This document shows, in pieces, positions 1 through 7,197 of a stretch of 9,089 nucleotides of DNA. The stretch is from J061 sp003695725 [NCBI: Candidatus Schekmanbacteria bacterium]. Lineage in GTDB: Bacteria; Schekmanbacteria; GWA2-38-11. Position numbers and translations under genes: made by a program. Each line of letters begins with the position of its first letter. Within the stretch, counting starts at the first letter, position 1. The stretch spans positions 1-9,089 of the forward strand of contig RFHX01000157.1 of assembly GCA_003695725.1 (NCBI GenBank). The letters are read 5' to 3'. Below the pieces are notes generated by a model. That model saw only the letters and a program-made list of their open reading frames with translations, had not been told where the DNA came from and ran no database searches.

Positions 1-1090
1 AAGGTGCAGTAAATTTTACCTTATTAGAAAATGATGAGTTAAGTATTTTTTGGTCAAGATAAGGTCGCCCTTTCTTATAAGCTGTTATAGCATAGTAGTA
101 GGTTTTACCTGATTTTATATCAGTATCTTCATATGTTTCTATACCTCCTGAACCTTCTTTATCACTTGTTTTTATTGTATCTATTAAAGTGTAATTATTC
201 TTATTCTCCTTTCGCTTATATATCTTGAAACCATCTTCATCATCACTTGCGTCTGTCCAAGAAAGAAGAGGTTTGCCTTCCGTAGTAGTGGTTATTACAA
301 GATCTTCAGGAGCTGTAGGAGCCGATGGCTTATCTTCCTGCCATGTTGCCCACAGCATAATATCACCTACATTTACATTGTCTTCATCTATCTTTGTGTT
401 TATGTTAAAACTATCTTCATCATTGGGATTTAAAACATTATCTCTTGGAATTCCATTGATATCTTCTGTACTTCCTACATAGTCTGATTCAAAAGAGATT
501 ATGTCACCGCTACTGTTTTTTACAAGAGCATATACTTTTACATCCCAGAGCGGTATAGATGCATTATTGATGATTCTTCCTTTTATTTTTCTATTTCTCA
601 CTTTAACTTTTTTGGGCTTTATTTTTAGATTGCCTGTTCCCCTCAGTTTTAGAGTTTTTCTCTTTTTTGAGAATGTTTCTGTAAGAGATGAAGTGGCGCT
701 TTGAGAGATTTTTGGAAATACTGCCACAAAATAACCCTTCTTGCCTTTTTTGATTACATTTTCTTTGATGGAATTATCCAAAGAAGGTATCCTTCTCGGT
801 TCTAAGCCGATTACATCGACAATCTTTGAAGTTATTTCTCCTCCATTTTCATCGAATAGAGAAATCTTTACGCTTACACCTGATAACCATTTGTTTTTTT
901 TATTTTTGACTTCACCATATACATAGTATTTACTTCCTCTTCTGATAACATTGACATCTCCTTTTTCAATCCGTGTATTCTTGTCTTTCTTCTTTTTACA
1001 TCCAGAAGTATTGCCTCCAGTAAGCCCGACAGCGCCTAACAAAGGAAGAATCAATATGAACAACAATATGATTTTTATAGTTTTTTTCAT
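1..1090 (-). CDS. Probable lipoprotein with two FxLYD-like domains and a fibronectin type III domain (3' end outside window)
   Basis: The frame is open from an ATG at 1090 to the left edge, giving 363 codons with no stop, so the C-terminus is missing. The N-terminus is MKKT, a hydrophobic stretch (about residues 5-24) and then TSGC with Cys31 followed by a lysine run. This looks like a lipoprotein signal, but Thr at -3 makes the lipobox non-canonical, so it could be an ordinary signal peptide. Residues about 45-126 and 161-250 each resemble the FxLYD pattern (VYGEVKN...VSVKISLFDENG; IKGRIINNASIPLWDVKVYALV), a beta-sandwich common in envelope lipoproteins. Residues about 256-363 form a fibronectin type III domain (LSWTDASDDEDGFKIYKR; TYYYAITAY). 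The start lies 25 bases after the ffh stop, with AAAGGA just upstream, so it probably shares the ffh transcript. Function is unknown; surface binding or scaffolding is inference. The reading frame is certain, the domain names less so. Confidence 0.85.
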   Translation of the reverse strand, partial: MKKTIKIILLFILILPLLGAVGLTGGNTSGCKKKKDKNTRIEKGDVNVIRRGSKYYVYGEVKNKKNKWLSGVSVKISLFDENGGEITSKIVDVIGLEPRRIPSLDNSIKENVIKKGKKGYFVAVFPKISQSATSSLTETFSKKRKTLKLRGTGNLKIKPKKVKVRNRKIKGRIINNASIPLWDVKVYALVKNSSGDIISFESDYVGSTEDINGIPRDNVLNPNDEDSFNINTKIDEDNVNVGDIMLWATWQEDKPSAPTAPEDLVITTTTEGKPLLSWTDASDDEDGFKIYKRKENKNNYTLIDTIKTSDKEGSGGIETYEDTDIKSGKTYYYAITAYKKGRPYLDQKILNSSFSNKVKFTAP

Positions 1091-1115
1091 TTTCCTTTCA
1101 GATTAATTTATTTAA

Positions 1116-2447
1116 CTAAAAAGGAAACCTCATCATCCTTTTGCCGGATTTTCCTGAAGAGAAGCTTTTAAGCATCTTTTTCATTTGTGCAAACTGCTTC
1201 AAGAGCCTATTGACATCCTGCAGGGATGTCCCGCTTCCTTTAGCGATTCTCTTTCTGCGGCTTCCGTTTATTATCGAATGGTTCAATCTTTCCTTCTTTG
1301 TCATCGAATTTATTATTGCTTCAATTTTTTTTAGTTCTTTGTCGCTTACCTGTAGATTCCCCATTTTTTTGAAATTTCCTATTCCGGGAATCATATTGAT
1401 TATTTCCTCCAAAGGTCCCATATTCTTTATTTGAATTAACTGCTCTCTGAAATCATCCAGCGTGAAGCTTTCCTCCCTTATCTTTTTTTCAAGCTCAGCC
1501 GCTTTTTCAGCATCGATGGCATCCTGCGCTTTTTCTATGAGCGTTAATACATCCCCCATTCCGAGAATTCTCGATGCAACTCTATCAGGGTAGAAGGGCT
1601 CGATTGCATCTACCTTTTCACCTGTGGCTATAAATTTTATTGGTTTTCCTGTTATAGCCCTCATCGATAATGCCGCACCGCCTCTTGCATCGCCATCCAT
1701 TTTTGTCAGTATAATTCCAGTAATGCCTATCTGTAAGTCAAATTCTTTGGCAACATTTACAGCATCTTGTCCTGTCATACTGTCGCCAACAAGGATTTTT
1801 TCCGAAATAGGGACGCTTTCTGCAATCTCTTTGAGCTCATCCATTAAGGCGGTATCAATATGTAATCTGCCAGCAGTATCGATAATCAGTATATCGTAAT
1901 TATTTTCAATGGAATATTCATATGCTCTGCGTGCTATATCTTTCGGTTTTTCTGAAGTTGAGGATGGATGGACATAAAGGCCATTCTTTTCAGCCAAAGT
2001 TTTCAACTGCTCTATTGCGGCAGGCCTGTAAATGTCTGCTGAGACAAGACAGGGATTATGTCCATTCTTTTTTAAAAGAGAAGCAAGTTTGACAGCTGTT
2101 GTCGTTTTTCCGCACCCCTGCAATCCTAAAAGCATAATTACTGAAATGCCTTTGCTTTTCTCAAGACTCAATTTTTCGTTTTTTTCTCCAAGAAGCCCGA
2201 TAAGCTCCTCATTAACAACTTTTATTACTTGCTGTCCCGGAGTCAGAGATTTAAGGATTTCTTGACCGGTTGCTTTTTCCTCTACTTTTTTTATGAAATC
2301 CTTGACAACCCGGAAATTTACATCTGCTTCTAAAAGAGCCATTTTTACTTCTTTTAAGCCTGCCTTTACATCAGCTTCGGAAAGCTTTCCTCTTTTTCTC
2401 AGCTTTGCAAAGGCTTCTTCAAGTTTTTTCGACAGGTTTTCAAACAT
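1116..2447 (-). CDS. ffh: Signal recognition particle protein Ffh (SRP54 GTPase)
   Basis: Ffh binds 4.5S/SRP RNA and the signal sequences of nascent inner-membrane proteins. With its receptor FtsY it delivers ribosomes to the SecYEG translocon. At 443 residues it is full length. The N domain covers about 1-95. The GTPase G domain has the P-loop GLQGCGKTTT (108-117), DTAGRL (190-195), TKMDGDARGG (248-257) and ATGEK (274-278). The methionine-rich M domain (about 295-430) includes MGPLEEIINMIPG (343-355) and the RNA-binding SRRKRIAKGSGTS (396-408). Small departures from usual motifs are Cys in the P-loop, VGDSMTGQ where VVDAMTGQ is typical, and Ala274 where Gly is usual. The ATG is preceded by GAGGAAA at good spacing. 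The gene lies 20 bases after gspD and is followed by a lipoprotein gene, not the rpsP gene often found next to ffh. Identity is essentially certain. Confidence 0.97.
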   Translation of the reverse strand: MFENLSKKLEEAFAKLRKRGKLSEADVKAGLKEVKMALLEADVNFRVVKDFIKKVEEKATGQEILKSLTPGQQVIKVVNEELIGLLGEKNEKLSLEKSKGISVIMLLGLQGCGKTTTAVKLASLLKKNGHNPCLVSADIYRPAAIEQLKTLAEKNGLYVHPSSTSEKPKDIARRAYEYSIENNYDILIIDTAGRLHIDTALMDELKEIAESVPISEKILVGDSMTGQDAVNVAKEFDLQIGITGIILTKMDGDARGGAALSMRAITGKPIKFIATGEKVDAIEPFYPDRVASRILGMGDVLTLIEKAQDAIDAEKAAELEKKIREESFTLDDFREQLIQIKNMGPLEEIINMIPGIGNFKKMGNLQVSDKELKKIEAIINSMTKKERLNHSIINGSRRKRIAKGSGTSLQDVNRLLKQFAQMKKMLKSFSSGKSGKRMMRFPF

Positions 2448-2467
2448 AAGAAATATTTCCTCAAAAA

Positions 2468-4945
2468 TCAGTCTTCAGGCGCCTGTGGAATTGGCTTATT
2501 GGAGACAGGAATTTCATTTCTTTTATTTCTATAATCATTTTCGCTATCAATTTCAACTTCATCATTTTTTAGACTTTCATCAGAGAGTTTTTCTTCATTC
2601 ATATCTTTATTTGCCTTTTTCTCAGCTTCAAGTCTTTCTTTCTTCAATATGGGGGATTCTTCATCTAAAAGTGGAATCTCTTTTTTCTCCTTCTTCCAGA
2701 ATTTATAATTGCCGTCGATAATTGTTCTGTAGATTATGTCTTTACTTTTTTCATTTTCTTCTTGAGCTTTTTTTGCCACATCTTTTTTCTTTGCTGTAAG
2801 TTTTGCCAATTGTGCAGGGGTATCAACAATTGTAGGTTTTAGGAAAATCAGCAAATTGGTTTTTTCTTTGGTGTTTGTCCTTTTAGAAAAAAACCATCCC
2901 AAAAGAGGAATATCTCCAAGACATGGAACTTTATCGATACCGGGAGTGTTTGTTTCTCTTATCAATCCGCCAATGACAATAGTTTCCTGGTCTCTTGCAA
3001 CGGCAGTTGTTTTTGCTTCTCTTTTATTTGTTTCAACTCCTTGTTCTGATGCGCCTGAGCCGGGAATAACATTCTCCACTGTTTGTTCAATTTCCATTCT
3101 TACAAAACCTTCTTTATTGATGTGAGGAGTTATTGTAAGCTGTAGAGCAACATCCCTGAACTCAAATGTATTCACTGTATTTGCAGTGTCAGCCACAATA
3201 GTTGAACTTTTGATGAATCTTCTATTTTCCCCGACGAGAATTTTTGCCTCTTCATTGTCCATTGTAATAATCTGTGGCTGAGCTATTACATTGATTCCTG
3301 ATTGAGATGCAAAGGCAGTAGCCAGTGCTCCTATATTCAAAACTTCTGTCCCATCGGCAAGTTTGATGGTACCCTTTGTTATTGCCACAGTACCTCCCGG
3401 GGAAAGACCGGGAATACCAGCACCGCCTGTTGCTGACGAGGCAATTAATTGCGCAAGGGAACCACTGATATTACTTAAACCGATCGCCCTTATATTGTTG
3501 TTTTCTATTGTTTCAAGTTTTTGCAGAAAATTGAGGTCAACTCCCAACTGCACTAGTTTTGATTGGCTCACTTCTATCAATAGCGCTTCTATGAACACTT
3601 GCGGCTTCATTATATCAAGCTTTGCAATAATTTTCTTAAGTAACTGATAATCTTCAGGTGAAGCAGAAATTATGAGAGAATTAGTCGATTTATCAGCTGA
3701 AATTATTACATCATTTCCAAATAGAGGAGCAGTCGGCTGAACGCCGCCGGGCCTTCCCACAGGCGGCTTTCCTATTGAAGGCCTGTTTTTTATAATTCCC
3801 ATCAACGCATTCTTTACATCTTCCGCTACAGCATTATTCAGATAATAGACATTTACTTTGCTGGATCCTTTTTCAATAGGGGCATCGAGTTTCTTTATAA
3901 GGTCTTCGATCTGTGTCGTTATTTCTAAAGTAGCAACAATGACAAGCGCATTAAGACGCTCATCAGGTATAATTTTTACTCCCTTTAAGCTTCCTCCGGC
4001 GCTTTGAGGTGGTTTTGGCGTTTTTGTCCCTCCTGCTGAGAATGATAAACTTCCCTGTAAAATTTCCCTTAATTCGGCGGCTAAAGTTTTTGCTGAGGCG
4101 TTTTCAAGGGGGATGACTGATATGATAGGCCTTTCCTCAAGGCCTGCTACATCTATTGCATCAATGATTTTAAGCAGTCTTTTTATATTTTCTTCCGTAT
4201 CAGTAATAATTAGGGTATTTGTTGGTGCATATACAGATATATTGCCTGTACGAGGGCTTATCAATTGCCCAAGAGCGCTTCTTATCTGATTTGCTTCAGC
4301 ATATTTGAGATGTGTTACATATGTTACCAATTTTGAAGTATCTGAAAGTTTTCCTTCTTCATCTTTGAAGAGCGTTTCAATAGCCTTTTGCCTTGCTGAT
4401 TGGGCTTTTACTATCCTGATTGCCTCCTTGCTTTCAACGATATTATAGCCACGATAATCAAGGACGGAGAGGAAGATATTCCATGCCTCCTCCTTTGACA
4501 GTTTTTTGGGTGCTATGATTGTAATCTTGTCTCTGAAAGTTTCATCGTAGATTACATTTTTCCCCATAAGTTCGGAGAACATTTTTATCAGGTCTTTGAT
4601 TTCTCCCTTGAAATCGAGAGTTATATAATCTTCTTCTTTTGTAATGTTTGATGAAGAGGGATACGAGGAGTATCTTTTCGAGTTCTTTGAAGATTTAGAT
4701 TTTTGGGGAGAATTATGAGCTTTTGTGTTTTTGGAACGAACTGTTTTTTTCTTAGCTGACTTTACTCTGGTAGCTGTTATGGGTTTGTCTGCATTTTTGA
4801 TATTTTTAATTTTTAATTTCTGTATCGGTTTTTTCCCGGGGCTGTCATTTTGGGCTTCAGCCGTAATGGAGAAAAGAAATAAAAAAGATAAAACAAAAAT
4901 AAAATAATATATAACTCCGCTTTTTTCTTTTATTTTCTTCAACAT
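2468..4945 (-). CDS. gspD: Type II secretion system secretin GspD
   Basis: GspD multimerises into the gated outer-membrane channel through which folded exoproteins leave the periplasm. A Sec signal peptide (about 1-31, ending AEA) is followed by an unusually long Lys/Ser-rich linker (33-105). The N0 domain (about 106-178) has ITLDFKGEIKDLIKMFSE. Three ring domains follow: N1 (about 206-262), N2 (about 275-356) and N3 (about 362-445), with Gly/Pro-rich loops near 304-320 and 389-406. The secretin beta-barrel domain (about 448-708) has NVIAQPQIITMDNEEAKILVG near 552-572 and VPCLGDIPLLGWFF at 673-686. A charged Lys/Glu tail fills 709-825, making the protein longer than the usual roughly 650-700 residues. 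The start has AGAAGGG upstream and lies 21 bases after gspC. PilQ or a type III secretin is less likely because the neighbour is a canonical GspC and the N0-N3 order is that of GspD. Confidence 0.95.
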   Translation of the reverse strand: MLKKIKEKSGVIYYFIFVLSFLFLFSITAEAQNDSPGKKPIQKLKIKNIKNADKPITATRVKSAKKKTVRSKNTKAHNSPQKSKSSKNSKRYSSYPSSSNITKEEDYITLDFKGEIKDLIKMFSELMGKNVIYDETFRDKITIIAPKKLSKEEAWNIFLSVLDYRGYNIVESKEAIRIVKAQSARQKAIETLFKDEEGKLSDTSKLVTYVTHLKYAEANQIRSALGQLISPRTGNISVYAPTNTLIITDTEENIKRLLKIIDAIDVAGLEERPIISVIPLENASAKTLAAELREILQGSLSFSAGGTKTPKPPQSAGGSLKGVKIIPDERLNALVIVATLEITTQIEDLIKKLDAPIEKGSSKVNVYYLNNAVAEDVKNALMGIIKNRPSIGKPPVGRPGGVQPTAPLFGNDVIISADKSTNSLIISASPEDYQLLKKIIAKLDIMKPQVFIEALLIEVSQSKLVQLGVDLNFLQKLETIENNNIRAIGLSNISGSLAQLIASSATGGAGIPGLSPGGTVAITKGTIKLADGTEVLNIGALATAFASQSGINVIAQPQIITMDNEEAKILVGENRRFIKSSTIVADTANTVNTFEFRDVALQLTITPHINKEGFVRMEIEQTVENVIPGSGASEQGVETNKREAKTTAVARDQETIVIGGLIRETNTPGIDKVPCLGDIPLLGWFFSKRTNTKEKTNLLIFLKPTIVDTPAQLAKLTAKKKDVAKKAQEENEKSKDIIYRTIIDGNYKFWKKEKKEIPLLDEESPILKKERLEAEKKANKDMNEEKLSDESLKNDEVEIDSENDYRNKRNEIPVSNKPIPQAPED

Positions 4946-4966
4946 TGATACCCTTCTTTTTAGAGT

Positions 4967-5869
4967 TTAATCAGTTAACCGATAATTTATGACCATATGC
5001 TCGTTTCTGCGCCTTATCATAACAGAAATTTTCTCTTCATTCATCAAATCTTTGTAAAGGTCATATGCCTTTTCAGGAATTTCAATTTTTCTTCCGTTGA
5101 CTTCTTCTATCACATCGCCATTCATAATCCCAAGTTTTGCAAATACACTTTCAGGTTTTATTTGTGATATTAGGAATCCGGAATTTCTTCCATCAACATA
5201 GAAAGGAGTCATTTTTACTTGTGTCATCAATTCGGATATATTTTCCAACTGAATATCTGACCTTCTAATTGTTTTATCTATTTCTTTGGCGGAGAAGAGG
5301 TTTATCCCTTTAATTTCTTGTGTTGACTTTGCCTCTTTTGCTTCTTTTATTTTAGGGGGTGCCGTATCGAGGACAATTTTTTCCGCTTTGCCGTTGTTGT
5401 TGAAGATGACAGCACGTCTGAGAATTTTGTCAATCTTTCCAGCCGGTGTTTGCTCTTTGAGATGATAGACGGCTACCTCCGATTTATTTTTTATAAGTGC
5501 TATCTTTTCACCTTTTTCGCTCGTTGATGTACCAAGAAGGACTAATCCCGAATTGGAGAGAGGAATTGAATCAAGATTGTTGATATCTACTTTTAAAGTT
5601 TCTTCGGTTTTTATTACATCCGGAGTTTTTTTGCTTGTATTAAATATATCATTGTTGATGATATTGCTGTATTTCGTTGAGGAAGTGTTGGAGGATTCTG
5701 TATTATTTCCCTTATTTTTAGATTTTCCCTTATTTTGGATTCCGAAGGAAGATGCAGTTTCCAACTTTACAACCGTCACTGCAATATCTGCAAATTGATA
5801 AGCCAATATAGCTATTAGAAGCAGATAAACAATCCAAAAATTCTTTTCGAGCTCTCTGAGTATTTCCAT
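4967..5869 (-). CDS. gspC: Type II secretion system protein GspC (HR and PDZ domains)
   Basis: GspC links the inner-membrane assembly platform to the N0 domain of the GspD secretin and helps select substrates. The 300-residue protein has a short cytoplasmic N-terminus and one membrane segment (about 11-35). An Asn/Ser-rich linker (about 45-75) leads to NDIF, which sits where the conserved short motif precedes the HR domain. The HR domain (about 98-168) has GLVLLGTSTSEKGEKIALI and LRRAVIFNNNGKAEKIVL. After a Lys-rich linker comes a C-terminal PDZ domain (about 210-298) with GFLISQIKPESVFAKLGIMN, GDVIEEVNGRKI and a final strand ending NYRLTD. Order and length match the family. The ATG has no clear Shine-Dalgarno (only TAAGA close by), but the membrane segment begins just after it and no better in-frame start is visible. 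It is the first gene after the promoter at 5902-5931 and lies directly upstream of gspD. Confidence 0.93.
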   Translation of the reverse strand: MEILRELEKNFWIVYLLLIAILAYQFADIAVTVVKLETASSFGIQNKGKSKNKGNNTESSNTSSTKYSNIINNDIFNTSKKTPDVIKTEETLKVDINNLDSIPLSNSGLVLLGTSTSEKGEKIALIKNKSEVAVYHLKEQTPAGKIDKILRRAVIFNNNGKAEKIVLDTAPPKIKEAKEAKSTQEIKGINLFSAKEIDKTIRRSDIQLENISELMTQVKMTPFYVDGRNSGFLISQIKPESVFAKLGIMNGDVIEEVNGRKIEIPEKAYDLYKDLMNEEKISVMIRRRNEHMVINYRLTD

Positions 5870-5901
5870 TCTTACATTATAAAATAAACTTTAATCTCGT
5901 A

Positions 5902-5931
5902 ATAATATTTTTTTTCGCCTTCCAATGTCAA
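5902..5931 (-). promoter_or_regulatory. Sigma70-type promoter for the gspC-gspD-ffh unit
   Basis: On the minus strand a perfect TTGACA (-35, 5926-5931) is followed after 18 bases by TATTAT (-10, 5902-5907; 5 of 6 matches). The predicted transcription start is near 5895, giving a leader of about 26 bases before the gspC ATG. The downstream part of the spacer is a run of eight A (5908-5915). Position and match to consensus make this a good candidate, though the AT-rich background raises the chance of a false match. Confidence 0.6.
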
Positions 5932-5934
5932 GAT

Positions 5935-5960
5935 AAAAAAGTCCCCATTTGCAGTGGAAC
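5935..5960 (-). terminator. Possible rho-independent terminator after the TPR gene
   Basis: Twenty-one bases after the TPR stop codon, the minus-strand RNA can fold GUUCCA around a CUGCAAA loop onto UGGGGAC, a short stem with one bulged G and one G-U pair. Six U residues follow (5935-5940). The stem is weak but the U tract is in the right place, and the site sits just upstream of the gspC promoter, where a terminator is expected. Confidence 0.4.
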
Positions 5961-5981
5961 ATATTGATTTTTCGTAATATT

Positions 5982-7196
5982 TTATTCAAGTTTGTCTTTG
6001 TCGGAAGGGTTGTATGGCTTGGATAGATATTTTTGTGCATAATCCTTGATATAGACATTTTCTTCGTTAGTTTCATTGATAGAAAGCACTTTTCGATAAT
6101 AAACCTTTGCCAATTCTCTTTTTCCCATCACATCATAAATCATACCGATTCGCATATATGACCATTGGTCAACCCAATCTTCTTTTTCCAGTTTTTCCTT
6201 TGATGCAATTGCAAGGTTGTAGTGAAGAAGAGCAAGATTATATTTTTCCGTTTTAAAGTAGATTTCACCCCGCAGATATTCAGTGCGTCCTTTCCATATA
6301 TTTGTAAAATTTTTTATTCCTTTCTTGATATTGTTTTCAATCTTCATTGCCGCTAATAATCCTTCTTTTTCTTTTTTCAATTTTGAATAGGCGATACCTT
6401 CCATATAAATGAATCTTGGATTGTAGGGATATTTGTTTTCAAGGTATTTTATGTGTTTCAGGGCTTTCTCAGGAGAATATTCGAAATAGATATATATGCT
6501 TGAAAGCACCAGTCGCGCTTCAGCCGCTCCATAGACGCCCTTTTCTGCACAAAGTTCAAGCTGTTCTATTCCTTTTTCCCTGTCGCCGCTAACAGCAAGT
6601 AGAAATGCAAGCACCTTGATGACTCCCGGCAGTCGTGAGACAAAGTAGTTATACATCCCCAGCCCTAAATATGCCTCGTAATTATTAGGATTGATTTTTA
6701 CTGCTTCTCGAAGCATTTTCGTTCCCTTTCGTGCATTTAGATAGGCGCTTATCCACTTATGCTTTATAAGAGAAACTCTTGCTTTGAATCCATATGCGCC
6801 GCCTAAATAGAAATATGCCTTTGATTTATCTTTCGCGCTCTTCAATTCCTTTTCAGCTTTTTCGATTGTTTTATCAAGCCATTGGTCAAGCTCATCAACT
6901 TTACTTAAATTATAATTGAAGAAAAGCTGTCCCCAGTAAATCATAGCAGTATAGAAATATGGTGCCGGGTCATCAGGATTCTTTCTTCTTGCTTTTTCCA
7001 TATGCTTGTGGGCGATATCAAAATCCAGATTATAGATTGCATCGATTCCGGCTTTGATATCTCTGTCAATGAAGCTGTTATCAGCGCACTTTGCGGAAAG
7101 GGGCATTAGAAATAATAGTGAGACAAATAGGTAAAATATGCAGATTTTTTGCTTAAAGAATTTTGATAGAGGGAAAATTTCTCTTTTGTTAATCAT
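5982..7196 (-). CDS. Exported tetratricopeptide repeat protein
   Basis: This 404-residue protein starts with a basic segment and a hydrophobic core (about 17-34) ending MPLSAKCADN. That is a signal peptide or membrane anchor; Lys before Cys37 argues against a lipobox. The mature part is almost all helical and TPR-like. Repeat-like units lie near 46-75 (DIKAGIDAIYNLDFDIAHKH), 125-170 (YFYLGGAYGFKARVSL), 173-215, 225-258, 263-285 and 304-375 (LRGEIYFKTEKYNLALLHYN). The block YLGLGMYNYFVSRLPGVIKV (176-195), followed by SGDREKGIEQLELCAEKG, resembles a conserved bacterial TPR family whose role I cannot name. The ATG lies one base after the upstream stop (TAA-A-ATG), which suggests translational coupling; the nearest purine-rich tract, AGGGGA, is rather far upstream. 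A periplasmic protein-interaction or assembly role is inferred. Confidence 0.85.
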   Translation of the reverse strand: MINKREIFPLSKFFKQKICIFYLFVSLLFLMPLSAKCADNSFIDRDIKAGIDAIYNLDFDIAHKHMEKARRKNPDDPAPYFYTAMIYWGQLFFNYNLSKVDELDQWLDKTIEKAEKELKSAKDKSKAYFYLGGAYGFKARVSLIKHKWISAYLNARKGTKMLREAVKINPNNYEAYLGLGMYNYFVSRLPGVIKVLAFLLAVSGDREKGIEQLELCAEKGVYGAAEARLVLSSIYIYFEYSPEKALKHIKYLENKYPYNPRFIYMEGIAYSKLKKEKEGLLAAMKIENNIKKGIKNFTNIWKGRTEYLRGEIYFKTEKYNLALLHYNLAIASKEKLEKEDWVDQWSYMRIGMIYDVMGKRELAKVYYRKVLSINETNEENVYIKDYAQKYLSKPYNPSDKDKLE

Positions 7197-7197
7197 T

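Noticed and set aside
225-926. Three short plus-strand open frames opposite the left lipoprotein gene
   Set aside because: They lie antisense to a long open frame with clear signal peptide and FN3 sequence, lack good ribosome binding sites and encode no recognisable domains.
1141-2721. Plus-strand open frames antisense to ffh and the end of gspD
   Set aside because: They are opposite strongly conserved coding sequence and their products are low-complexity, hydrophobic antisense translations.
2856-4907. Plus-strand open frames antisense to gspD
   Set aside because: The secretin domains on the other strand explain this sequence fully; the antisense products show no family pattern.
2468-4945. 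Type IV pilus secretin PilQ as the identity of the secretin
   Set aside because: There is no AMIN domain, the N0-N1-N2-N3 order fits GspD, and the adjacent gene is a canonical GspC.
5891-6076. 61-codon minus-strand frame overlapping the TPR gene 3' end and the gspC promoter region
   Set aside because: It is out of frame with the TPR gene, has no family resemblance or ribosome binding site, and covers the terminator and promoter signals.
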